Positions 1 through 8,105 of a stretch of DNA of 39,993 bases are shown in pieces. The stretch is from positions 1 to 39,993 of the forward strand of contig JADFOI010000016.1 of assembly GCA_022562935.1 (NCBI GenBank), written 5' to 3'. The notes under the pieces are model-generated. The model made no database searches and was not told the origin of the DNA. It saw only the letters and a list, made by a program, of their open reading frames with translations. A program made the position numbers and the translations under genes. Source of the DNA: Acidobacteriota bacterium. Its GTDB lineage: Bacteria > Acidobacteriota > UBA6911 > RPQK01 > JADFOI01. Numbering within the stretch: the stretch's first letter is position 1; each line of letters begins with the position of its first letter.

Positions 1-307
1 GGGACATCAATTGCTGGATACCGAAGATGATGTAGCCGTCGGCGTCCACGCCGAATACGAGGCCCGTGTCGCGACTGATTACGTCGGAGCGCAACATACG
101 TTCGGTTAGTTCATTTGTCCGAATCGCCTCAGGAACCGAGCTTGTCTTCCGAAAAACGACGTACTCGTCAGTCGAATGCACATCCGGTTCGCCGGGTTGG
201 CTGACCACTCTGTGTATCTCGACCGAGCTGGATGAGCGTCCGCTGCTATCGCTGTCGATTTTGTGGCTAACCTTCGACAATCGAATCTGTCTATCGGACA
301 AATCCAT
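1..307 (-). CDS. Unrecognised partial ORF at the window edge
   Basis: An open frame of about 102 codons runs off the left edge; the first ATG is at 307-305. I do not recognise the product. It contains the stretch VFGVDADGYIIFGIQQLMS and many GAC, GGC, ATC and TTC codons, which looks like real coding sequence. It is in a different frame from the DUF5916-type fragment beside it and begins at the point where that gene loses its family sequence. It may therefore be the inside of another gene brought here by rearrangement or by an assembly join, with the ATG being fortuitous. A plus-strand frame (66-578) is also open across this stretch, so the strand is not certain. Confidence 0.35.
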   Translation of the reverse strand, partial: MDLSDRQIRLSKVSHKIDSDSSGRSSSSVEIHRVVSQPGEPDVHSTDEYVVFRKTSSVPEAIRTNELTERMLRSDVISRDTGLVFGVDADGYIIFGIQQLMS

Positions 308-719
308 CTCGATGGTTGTGAAAAGTATCCAGAATGATCTCAAAAGTATCGTCGCTTCCAAGCGAATCGTCCCGAGCCCTCTCTTTGGCGATGATTTTTT
401 CGGGTTCAGAATCGTAACAGACCACGCCAAAGTAAATAGCCGTGTTGGTGTAAATAATCTTGACCTCGGTTTTTTCGGTGGCCGGCTCGCCTTCCCTGGG
501 ATCACGCTGGAGAAAATCAGAGGTGGCTGGCACCTGACGCCATATCGCCTCATCCAGATTGCCATCCAGAACCGGTGACTCCTCGACCCGGATGGCTCGA
601 ACCACTTTCCCTTGAGACTCTTGGGGTGGTGCGCCTAGAAGGACGGACTGCGAGAAACAGCTCACCCACAAGCCGATGAGGAAAAGAGCCATGGGCTCGG
701 TGCACGGCGTCCTGGTCAT
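291..719 (-). pseudogene. Truncated CBM9/DUF5916-type outer-membrane protein, N-terminal fragment
   Basis: About 142 codons from ATG 719. A longer frame to 776 exists, but 719 has a GAGGGA Shine-Dalgarno-like site and starts a normal signal peptide (hydrophobic ALFLIGLWVSCFSQSVLLG). The mature part matches the start of carbohydrate-binding family 9-like domains in DUF5916 proteins: VLDGNLDEAIWRQ, DFLQRDPREGEPATEKTEV, IYFGVVCYDSEP and EIILDTFHNHRDGFV. Family members usually continue for 600 or more residues with an outer-membrane beta-barrel-like part. Here the frame ends in TAG at 293-291 directly after the DTFH...DGF motif, and no other frame beyond it carries family sequence. It is a gene fragment cut at about 296-300. 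The family is common in Acidobacteriota and Bacteroidota; its function is poorly defined. Confidence 0.7.
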
Positions 720-849
720 TAAGTGAGTCCCTCTGGAGTAGATCTTTGGCACACCCATCTGGGTTTTGTACGTCATACCGGCTCATCGAGTTCCGAAATC
801 TGTGGAGAAATCCCATTTTTATAGGTGCGGCGTGGGCGTTATACTCACT

Positions 850-1123
850 AGGAGCCTGTCCGAGTAATAGGTGGGGTCGCGCGGATGGGGCTTGCGTGGG
901 CAGGTTGAGGAGCGAGGAGGAGGCGATGCAGGGACATCGGCGACGACAAGCGACGAAGAGATGCACCGCAACCCCCGTCCGCCCAAAGGGTTACGGCGGC
1001 ACCGGGTCATCTACGGTGTTGGCGCTCCTCGACAATGTCCAGACATTGCCTGCGTCGCGCCGCCTGGTATCTGACCCGGCGGCGCCTGTAACGCGACCTC
1101 ACCTATTACTCGGACAGGCTCCT
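850..1123. mobile_element. MITE-like element with 32-bp terminal inverted repeats
   Basis: The left end 850-881 (AGGAGCCTGTCCGAGTAATA...) and the right end 1092-1123 are reverse complements with one mismatch over 32 bases; the outer 24 are identical. The 274-bp body holds open frames on both strands, but none resembles a transposase. The shape is that of a non-autonomous, IS-derived element. No target-site duplication is clear; TCA flanks both sides, but this is too short to trust. It lies between the start of the DUF5916-type gene and the stop of the mannose-phosphate synthase gene, 12 bp from that stop. Confidence 0.7.
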
Positions 1124-1135
1124 CAGTCCCCGCCC

Positions 1136-1870
1136 CTATTCCCAAAAGGGCCTCCAGTACTTATAAATGAAGAGTCGGCAGAGGTGCTGTATATATTTCT
1201 TCTGTTCCGTGAGTGTGAGCTTGCTTTGGCCGAACTGGCGGTCTTTGAAGTGAATGGGAATTTCCTCAATGCGATGCAAGTTACACTTAACCATCAACTC
1301 TAAACCAATCTTGTAACCTATCGGATTCAGCTCGTAAGCTGATTCAAAGGTTTTGCGGGGAAGCGCGAAAAAGCCGGACATTGGATCCTTTACCGAGGTC
1401 AAGGGACGGGCGAGCAGTGTCGCGATTCGGCTGTTCAGCCAGCGGAAAAAACCCCAGGAGGCCTCAGTCAGGCCTCCTGGGGTATAACGGGAGCCCATCA
1501 CGAAATCTGCACCCTTCTCAATCGCAACCAGCATCTCCGGGATTTTCTCAGGGGGATGACTGAGATCGGCGTCCATAACCACAAGAACGTCACCACGAGC
1601 CAATTTGAGTCCCTCCAGTACGGCCCGGCTTAGACCTCGTTCTTCCTTTCGCACCACGAGTGTAATCCAGTCCCTGTCCATTGACGAGACCAGCTCTTGG
1701 GTGCCGTCCTGACTGTCGTCGTCCATAATCAGCAGCTGGAGAGATAAGTGGTGCTTCTGTCGAACCTCCTCCAGTCGTTCAGTGAGCAGAGGAAGGTTTT
1801 CGACTTCTTTATAGGTCGGTACGATTACCGAGACGGAACGCCTTGAGCGCCCTTGTTGGAATTCCTGCAA
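1136..1870 (-). CDS. Polyprenyl-phosphate mannose synthase-like GT2 (Dpm1 type)
   Basis: A family 2 glycosyltransferase. Numbered from an upstream GTG at 1882 (248 codons), it has SVIVPTYKEVENLP (about 17-30), the acidic turn LLIMDDDSQDGT, the metal-binding DAD at about 104-106, DFVMGSRY, KDPMSGFFALPRKTF and QFGQSKLTL, the pattern of dolichol/polyprenol-phosphate mannose synthases. There is no C-terminal membrane anchor, so it is the short peripheral form. Expected reaction: GDP-mannose plus polyprenyl phosphate gives polyprenyl-P-mannose on the cytoplasmic face; the sugar is not proven by sequence. GTG 1882 touches the AAGGAG site, whereas TTG 1870 has GGAGG five bases upstream, so 1870 is preferred. 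It is the last gene of the operon behind three TMTC-like transferases, for which its product is the obvious donor. Confidence 0.85.
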   Translation of the reverse strand: MQEFQQGRSRRSVSVIVPTYKEVENLPLLTERLEEVRQKHHLSLQLLIMDDDSQDGTQELVSSMDRDWITLVVRKEERGLSRAVLEGLKLARGDVLVVMDADLSHPPEKIPEMLVAIEKGADFVMGSRYTPGGLTEASWGFFRWLNSRIATLLARPLTSVKDPMSGFFALPRKTFESAYELNPIGYKIGLELMVKCNLHRIEEIPIHFKDRQFGQSKLTLTEQKKYIQHLCRLFIYKYWRPFWE

Positions 1871-1885
1871 AGCTTCCTCCACTCC

Positions 1886-3922
1886 TTAGTGAACTTTCTC
1901 CGTTTCCTTCAGCAGCAGGTTCAGTTTCTGCCGGGCTCCCGGGTGGTTGGGACGACGTTCCAAGGCTGCTCGATAGTTTTCGATGGCCTCTGGTATTCTC
2001 TCCTGAGCGTTTCTCACCAGACCCAGGTAATAGTAAGACTGAGCAAATTGAGGGTTAATCTCAATGGCCTGTGATAGACGCAGTGATGCTTCTTCTGTTC
2101 GCCCAGCCTTGGCCAGAGCCAATCCCATGTTGGCATGGGCTTCGACATTCTTGGGTTCGATTTTCAGTGCCCTGAAAAAATGTGCTATCGCTTGATTCAG
2201 CCGGTCTGTTGCCATCAAGGCAAGCCCCAGATTGTTGAGGTGATTGTAAGAATCAGGTGCAATCTCGAGAGCCCGATGATACCTATCCATAGCCTCCTCA
2301 TAGCGTTCCTGGGCTGCCAACACCAAGCCCATGTTGCCGTAAGCTGGTGCATAGTTTGGATCAACCTCCAGGGCCTGGGAGAAGAGTAGGGCGGCTTCAC
2401 GAAACTTTCCCTGTCTTAGCCCCACGAGTCCCAGATTGTTGAGCGCATCGACGGAGTCCGGATTAAGCTTCAAGGTTTGAGTAAATCGCTCTACTGCTTC
2501 ATCAAGTCTTTCCTGTTCCAGCAGCACCAATCCTAGATGATTGTAGGCTGGAGCGTACTTCGGGCCGATCTTGATAGCCTCCAGGAATCGTTGCTGAGCT
2601 TGTGCAAACTCCAATTTCTTCATCGCTTCCAGTCCCAGGACATCGTGAGCTACAGAATTGTTGGGATTCACTATGAGAACATGCTCAAACAGTGCGGTGG
2701 TATTGCGCCAGTAGCTGAGCTGCACCCGGGAAAGAACTGACAACGGCATCAGCATACACAGGGCAGCTATTGCCAACCACTCTCTTTTGAAACGCAACCT
2801 TCGCATCATGTCCGTTGCACCCCAGACCGCTATAATGAAAAGACCGATGAAAGGAACGTAGGCGAAACGGTCAGCCATAGAGTGCGCTCCGACCTGGATG
2901 AGACCATTGACCGGGACCATGGTCCCCAGATACCACAACCATCCCACCACCAGATAGCGATACCTTTGATCTTGCCACCATACGACCAGGGAAATTCCCA
3001 GCAGCACCAGTGCCGCCAAAACCACCGGCCATGCTTCCAGGGAGCTTCCCGGATGGGGATAAAAAACCACCAGATCCATCGGCCACACCATCTTTTTCAG
3101 ATAAAGCCCATAGGCCAGGACGGCGTTACCCACTCGAGTCCCCAGTGGCAGCCACTCCCATGACGGGAGAGCTCCAGCCTGTGACTGCGCCTTAATCGCC
3201 ACCACACAGGCCGCTGCCACCGGAATAAACAGCGGCAGCTTCTCTGCTGCCAATTTGGGCAAGCGTTCCCAAAACTCCTTGGGGTCTTTGCCCAGCCTTC
3301 CCAGCGGCCAGTAGTCCAGCAGCAGCAGGACACAGGGCAGCGTTACCAGCATGGGCTTGGCCATCAAGCCCAGCACAAAGATGCCCATCATGCCCAGATA
3401 GCGCTCCCAGCCTGGCTTTCTTACATAGCCCACATAGGCGAGCAGGGTCAGCAGCCAAAACATTGTGCTCAGCACAGTCTTACGCTGCGACACCCAGGCC
3501 ACCGACTCCACGTTGAGCGGGTGCAAGGCAAACAGGGCTGCCACCAATGCGCTGCGCCACACCGCTCCCGTCATCTGCTGAAGTACTACGAACAAAAGGA
3601 GCACATTAGCGATATGAAGAAGTAGGTTGGTGACATGATGGCCGGCCGGGTTCAAGCCGAAAAGCTGGGTGTCCAGCATGTGAGACAGCCAAGTCAGGGG
3701 ATGCCAAAAGGCCGCCTCCATCGCTGTCAGGGACCACAGGACATTGTCCCAGCTTAAGCCCCGCTGGATCTGAGGGTAGTCGGTAAGGTAAAGGTCGTCA
3801 TCGATATTAACAAATTCGAACTGCCAAACGGTGCCGTACGCGATGAGAACAACCCCAACCAGGAGGAGGACCACCACGGATTTTCTGCCTGCCAGGTTCA
3901 CAGAGTTCTCAAGAGTATTCAC
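1886..3922 (-). CDS. TMTC-like membrane glycosyltransferase with TPR tail, copy 1
   Basis: 678 residues. The first about 400 form a polytopic GT-C-like membrane domain. An acidic DDD turn (41-43) follows the first helix, then WHPLTWLSHMLD, HPLNVESVAWVSQRK (134-148), GLMAKPMLVTLPCVLLLLDY and VFYPHP. Residues from about 415 hold seven TPR units of the LGLVLLEQERLDEAVERF type. The plan is that of eukaryotic TMTC protein O-mannosyltransferases, and bacterial relatives are usually annotated only as TPR proteins. Transfer of mannose from a polyprenyl carrier to exported proteins is inferred. GTG 3922 overlaps the stop of copy 2 (GTGA). Unlike copies 2 and 3, which read VAERKN, this copy reads VSQRKT. 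Its membrane domain is almost identical to copy 3, but its TPR part is not. Confidence 0.8.
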   Translation of the reverse strand: MNTLENSVNLAGRKSVVVLLLVGVVLIAYGTVWQFEFVNIDDDLYLTDYPQIQRGLSWDNVLWSLTAMEAAFWHPLTWLSHMLDTQLFGLNPAGHHVTNLLLHIANVLLLFVVLQQMTGAVWRSALVAALFALHPLNVESVAWVSQRKTVLSTMFWLLTLLAYVGYVRKPGWERYLGMMGIFVLGLMAKPMLVTLPCVLLLLDYWPLGRLGKDPKEFWERLPKLAAEKLPLFIPVAAACVVAIKAQSQAGALPSWEWLPLGTRVGNAVLAYGLYLKKMVWPMDLVVFYPHPGSSLEAWPVVLAALVLLGISLVVWWQDQRYRYLVVGWLWYLGTMVPVNGLIQVGAHSMADRFAYVPFIGLFIIAVWGATDMMRRLRFKREWLAIAALCMLMPLSVLSRVQLSYWRNTTALFEHVLIVNPNNSVAHDVLGLEAMKKLEFAQAQQRFLEAIKIGPKYAPAYNHLGLVLLEQERLDEAVERFTQTLKLNPDSVDALNNLGLVGLRQGKFREAALLFSQALEVDPNYAPAYGNMGLVLAAQERYEEAMDRYHRALEIAPDSYNHLNNLGLALMATDRLNQAIAHFFRALKIEPKNVEAHANMGLALAKAGRTEEASLRLSQAIEINPQFAQSYYYLGLVRNAQERIPEAIENYRAALERRPNHPGARQKLNLLLKETEKVH

Positions 3923-5943
3923 GGGTTAACCTTCTCGAGCAAAAGTGCCAGGCGTTGCCGGGCTTCCTGGTTGTTTGGATTCAGTTGCAGGGCTTTACGG
4001 AAGGAGGCGATGGCGTTCTCAATACTTCCTTGATCCGTTCTCACCACACCCAGATTGAAATGTGCATCCCCAAAGTCAGGCTCAATCTCAATGACCTTTG
4101 AAAAGTGTCGAGCGGCCCTCTCCAGATCACCCTCTTCCATGAACATCTTTCCCAGGTTGTTATGGGTTAGATAAGAGTAGGGAGCCAGTTCCAGAGCGCG
4201 GTGATAGTGGGTCATAGCCTCCTCTGAATGTCCTTGCAGATCCAGTGCCGCACCTAAATTGTTGTAAGCCCTAGCCTGATCGGGATTGAGGAGAAGGGAT
4301 TGGGAAAAATACGAGATGGCCTTCTCGACCTGCCCATTTCCCAACAAGAGTGTCCCCAGATTGTTGAGGGCTTCGAAGAGTTGCGGATCAATCTCCAGAG
4401 CCTTGGAAAAATGTTGGATGGCCTTCTCCCCATCTCCCTGTGCCATTCGTATGATCCCCAGGTTGTTGTGGGCATCGGCAAGGTTCGGGTTGATGTCCAA
4501 GGCTTCGGAGAAATAACGGGCAGCCCCATCGAGGTGTCCTTTTTGTTTCAGAGCGAGTCCCAGGTTGTACAGGACTTCAGGACTTTCGGGCTTGATTTCC
4601 AAGGCGATGGAAAGTTGCTCCATACCTTTATCAATTTCACCGGCTTCCAGAAAAACGGTTCCCAGGTTATTGTGAGCTAGATAGTTGTCTTCAGTGGATT
4701 GAATCGCATGTTCGAACAAGGTCACGCTGTTTTGCCAATGGGCGAGCTGCAGCCGAGTGCTGATCGAGAGCCCTAGAAGCAGCAATACACTTGCGGCGAT
4801 CCCCCACCCCTTTTTGACTTGAGAGCCATCCACCCATTGTGTACAACCCCAGACCAGTAGAATGAATAAACCGATCAGGGGTACATACATGTAGCGGTCT
4901 GCCATGGAGTGTCGCCCCACTTGGATCAAACCACTCACAGGCAACAAGGTGCCCAGGTACCAGAGCCATCCCACCAAGAGATAGGGGAATGAGGGTGTCC
5001 CCCACAACACCAGGAGGGAGAGGGTGCCGACCACCAAAATGGCCAGAATGACCTGCCCTACCGGCAGGGAGGCCTCTGGATGGGGATAGAACACCGCCAG
5101 GTCCGTGGGCCAGACCACCTTGCCCAAATAGGCCACGAAGGAGGTCAGGGCGTTGCCGAGGCGAGCAGTCAGGGAGATCTGCTGTAGAGAAGGCAAGGCT
5201 CCCAGCAGATGCTGGGCATGGATGGCCAGAATCCCACTGGCCACGGCTAGGGCAAAAAGCGGCGTTTTTTCCAGCAACAGCGTGGGCCCTTTTTGCCGAA
5301 ACTCGCTCCAGGAAAGGCCCAGTCGGCCTAGAGGCCAATAGTCCAACAGCAGCAACACGCAGGGGAGCGTGACCAGCATGGGCTTGGCCATCAGTCCCAA
5401 AACAAAGAGGACAACGACCCACAAATAACGCTGCCAGTGGGGTTTTCTCACATAGTGGACATAGGCACCCAGGGTGAGGAGCCAAAACAGCGTGCTCAGC
5501 ACGTTCTTGCGTTCCGCTACCCAGGCCACAGATTCCACATTGAGGGGGTGGAGAGCGAACAACGCCGCCACCAAGAAACTACGCCACAGGGCGCCGGTCC
5601 ACCGCTGAAGCAACCCGAAGAGGAGGAGAACATTGAATGTGTGGAGCAACAAGCTCATGAGATGATGGCCGCCAGGGTTCAATCCAAAAAGCTCATAATC
5701 GAGCATGTGGGACCACCAAGTAAGGGGATGCCAAAATCCCGCCTCCAGCGCGGTCAAGGCCCAAGCAAGGTTTGCCCAGCTCAGGCCCTTCTGGATTTGA
5801 GGATTATGGGTAACGTAGAGGTCATCATCCAGGCCCACGAACTGATGGTCCTTGACCGGGAGATAGACGATGAGGGTAGCCACGATCAAGAGCATTCCGG
5901 CCACCCATTTCGAGTGTTGACGAAAGAAGGTCAGAGTATTCAT
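3919..5943 (-). CDS. TMTC-like membrane glycosyltransferase with TPR tail, copy 2
   Basis: 674 residues with the same architecture: a membrane domain to about 400 (DDD turn, WHPLTWWSHMLD, HPLNVESVAWVAERKN, GLMAKPMLVTLPCVLLLLDY, VFYPHPEASLP), then seven TPR units with the typical LGxxxxxxGxxxxAxxxFxxAL spacing. ATG 5943 overlaps the stop of copy 3 (ATGA), and its own stop overlaps the start of copy 1, so the three are translationally coupled. Copies 1 and 2 both start with MNTL. It is the most divergent of the three in the membrane domain, having KGPTLLLEKTPLF where copies 1 and 3 have a shared ERLPKLAAEKLPLF. It has its own TPR sequence, which could mean a different protein partner. The function is inferred as for copy 1. 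Confidence 0.8.
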   Translation of the reverse strand: MNTLTFFRQHSKWVAGMLLIVATLIVYLPVKDHQFVGLDDDLYVTHNPQIQKGLSWANLAWALTALEAGFWHPLTWWSHMLDYELFGLNPGGHHLMSLLLHTFNVLLLFGLLQRWTGALWRSFLVAALFALHPLNVESVAWVAERKNVLSTLFWLLTLGAYVHYVRKPHWQRYLWVVVLFVLGLMAKPMLVTLPCVLLLLDYWPLGRLGLSWSEFRQKGPTLLLEKTPLFALAVASGILAIHAQHLLGALPSLQQISLTARLGNALTSFVAYLGKVVWPTDLAVFYPHPEASLPVGQVILAILVVGTLSLLVLWGTPSFPYLLVGWLWYLGTLLPVSGLIQVGRHSMADRYMYVPLIGLFILLVWGCTQWVDGSQVKKGWGIAASVLLLLGLSISTRLQLAHWQNSVTLFEHAIQSTEDNYLAHNNLGTVFLEAGEIDKGMEQLSIALEIKPESPEVLYNLGLALKQKGHLDGAARYFSEALDINPNLADAHNNLGIIRMAQGDGEKAIQHFSKALEIDPQLFEALNNLGTLLLGNGQVEKAISYFSQSLLLNPDQARAYNNLGAALDLQGHSEEAMTHYHRALELAPYSYLTHNNLGKMFMEEGDLERAARHFSKVIEIEPDFGDAHFNLGVVRTDQGSIENAIASFRKALQLNPNNQEARQRLALLLEKVNP

Positions 5944-7964
5944 TCCCTGGACCGAAGCCGATTGAGATTTTCCTGAGCCTCTCGGTAGTTAGGATGAATC
6001 GTTACGGCCTTCAGAAAGTGATGGACCGCCTGCTGAAAATCGCCTTTTTGGGCCAGTGCTGTTCCCAGATTGTTATGTGCCTCAGCGTGATTGGGGTTGA
6101 GTTGAAGGGCCTTCCGGTAAGCATCAATGGCCTCATCCACCTTTCCTTCTCTTTTGAGCAGAACGCCCAGATTCACGTACGCTTCCAAGTAATCAGGATT
6201 CGCTTCCACGGCCGCCAACAAATGGACCTTGGCATCACTGAAATCAGCCGTCTTGAGCAGTTCTGTCCCTAGATTGTAGTGGGCTTCGGCGAAACCCGGA
6301 CGAAGCTCCAGCGCTTTCCTGAACAACTCGATGGCCTTGGCTCTATTTCCTTTGTCGAGCATTGCGTTTCCCAGGTTTTTGTAAGCCTTCGGAAAGTTGG
6401 GATTGAGGAGCAAAGCTTGAGAAAAGTGATCGATGGCCTCATCCACTCGTCCAGCACCCAGAACGGCGAGCCCCAGATTATTGTGGGCTGCATAGGAGTC
6501 CGGCCGGATCGCAAGAGCTTGTTGATAGTGCTGGATCCCCTCGTCCAATCTGCCCTGCCACGAGAGAGCCAAACCGAGATTGTTGTGGGCGTCGGCATAG
6601 GCGGGATAAATGGAGAGTGCCCGAGTCAGATGCTCGACGGCTTTTTCGAGTTGTTTTTCCTTCGTGAACTCAATCCCCAGGGCATTGTGAGCGACTTGAT
6701 TGTTGGAGGTAACCACCAGAACATGCTCAAAGAGCGCACGGGTACTTTGCCAGTAGCTCAACTGCACTCGGGTGAGAACGGCCAATGCCAACAGCAAGCA
6801 CAGACCCGTGACTGCTACCCATGCTTTTGGGAGGTGCAGAGTCTGTGCCAACTCGGCTGCCCCCCAGACCAGAATGATGAACAGACCCATCAAAGGGACG
6901 TAGGCAAATCGATCGGCCATGGCGTGCCCACCGACCTGAATGAGACCACTGACCGGAACCAGCGTGCCTAAATACCAGAGCCAACCCACCACCAGATAGG
7001 GAGACTTTCGACCTCGGCACCAGAGGCCCAGGGAGAGGCCCCCCAAGAGCAGGGCCGCCAAAGCCACTGGCCCTGCTCCCAGGGAGCTTCCCGGATGGGG
7101 ATAAAAAACCGCCAGATCCATCGGCCACACCATCTTTTTCAGATAAAGCCCATAGGACAGGACGGCGTTGGCCACTCGAGTCCCCAGCGACAGTCCTTCC
7201 CATGACGAGAGCGCTCCAGCCTGTGATTGCGCCTCAATCGCCACCACACTCACCGCTGCCACAGGAATAAACAGCGGCAGCTTTTCTGCTGCCAATTTGG
7301 GCAAGCGTTCCCAAAACTCCTTGGAGTCTTTGCCCAGCCTTCCCAGCGGCCAATAGTCCAGCAGCAGCAGAACGCAGGGCAGGGTCACCAGCATGGGCTT
7401 GGCCATCAATCCAAGCACAAAGATTCCCATCATGCCCAGATAACGCTGCCAGCCCGGCATTTTTACATACCCCACATAGGCGAGAAGGGTGAGCAGCCAA
7501 AACAGCGTGCTCAGCACATTCTTACGCTCTGCCACCCAGGCCACCGACTCCACATTGAGCGGGTGGAGGGCAAACAAGGCGGCTACCATGGCACTGGGCC
7601 ATAGGGCCCCGGTCATTCGGTGAAGCACCCAAAAGAAAAGTACAACGTTGGCCAGGTGAAAGAGCAGGTTGGTGAGATGATGACCGGCTGGGTTTAAACC
7701 GAAAAGCTGATAGTCCAGGATGTGGGACAGCCAGGTCAGCGGGTGCCAAAAGGCCGCCTCCATTGTCGTCATTGCCCACACCACGCTGTCCCACCCTAAA
7801 CCCTGTTGGACCTGCGACACCTCCGTGACATATAAATTGTCGTCGTAGTTGATGAAGGGATAGTCCTTGACGGGCGCGTACACCAATACCACAACGGTGA
7901 TAAGCAGGAATATCGCCAGTCCTTTTTGGCTTCGCAAGGGCAGGCGAATAAACTCGATGTCCAT
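5940..7964 (-). CDS. TMTC-like membrane glycosyltransferase with TPR tail, copy 3 (first in operon)
   Basis: 674 residues and the first gene of the four-gene operon. Membrane helices fill the first about 400 residues, with the acidic DD turn at 41-42, WHPLTWLSHILD, HPLNVESVAWVAERKN (134-149) and VFYPHPGSSLG. Seven TPR units follow. Over residues 173-236 it differs from copy 1 at one position only, while the two TPR tails are clearly different; this suggests gene conversion of the membrane part. ATG 7964 has a weak GAGAG upstream. No good sigma-70 promoter was seen in the 140 bp before it. The operon order (three transferases, then a polyprenyl-P-mannose synthase) supports a lipid-linked-sugar-dependent transferase acting at the outer face of the inner membrane. 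Confidence 0.8.
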   Translation of the reverse strand: MDIEFIRLPLRSQKGLAIFLLITVVVLVYAPVKDYPFINYDDNLYVTEVSQVQQGLGWDSVVWAMTTMEAAFWHPLTWLSHILDYQLFGLNPAGHHLTNLLFHLANVVLFFWVLHRMTGALWPSAMVAALFALHPLNVESVAWVAERKNVLSTLFWLLTLLAYVGYVKMPGWQRYLGMMGIFVLGLMAKPMLVTLPCVLLLLDYWPLGRLGKDSKEFWERLPKLAAEKLPLFIPVAAVSVVAIEAQSQAGALSSWEGLSLGTRVANAVLSYGLYLKKMVWPMDLAVFYPHPGSSLGAGPVALAALLLGGLSLGLWCRGRKSPYLVVGWLWYLGTLVPVSGLIQVGGHAMADRFAYVPLMGLFIILVWGAAELAQTLHLPKAWVAVTGLCLLLALAVLTRVQLSYWQSTRALFEHVLVVTSNNQVAHNALGIEFTKEKQLEKAVEHLTRALSIYPAYADAHNNLGLALSWQGRLDEGIQHYQQALAIRPDSYAAHNNLGLAVLGAGRVDEAIDHFSQALLLNPNFPKAYKNLGNAMLDKGNRAKAIELFRKALELRPGFAEAHYNLGTELLKTADFSDAKVHLLAAVEANPDYLEAYVNLGVLLKREGKVDEAIDAYRKALQLNPNHAEAHNNLGTALAQKGDFQQAVHHFLKAVTIHPNYREAQENLNRLRSRE

Positions 7965-8024
7965 TGTCTCTCATAGTTTAAGAAATTTCACTGAGCGAGG
8001 TCGAGTGGGGCGAGGAGTTCAGGA

Positions 8025-8100
8025 GGAAGTTTAGGGACAGGCCCAGAATTTGCCCGGAGAGTCCCGGAGTTCAAGGAGAACTTTTGGGGGTGGCACCGAA
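8025..8100. repeat. Diverged GGGACAGGCCCAGAATTT repeat
   Basis: The gap between the lhr stop and the TMTC operon start contains GGGACAGGCCCAGAATTT and GTCCCGGAGTTC. These words also occur in the palindromic insertion inside lhr (8507-8586). It is probably a degenerate copy of the same element. No gene is seen in 7965-8105. Confidence 0.45.
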
Positions 8101-8105
8101 TTCCC

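Noticed and set aside
66-578. 170-codon plus-strand open frame over the left end
   Set aside because: It crosses the junction at about 296 and runs antisense to the recognisable DUF5916-type fragment. It has no recognised motif.
550-1303. Open frames on both strands across 850-1123
   Set aside because: They run through the inverted repeats of the MITE-like element and into flanking genes, with no transposase motif. They follow from its composition.
4254-4680. Overlapping open frames opposite the TPR regions
   Set aside because: Repetitive TPR codons keep alternate frames open. They show no independent motifs.
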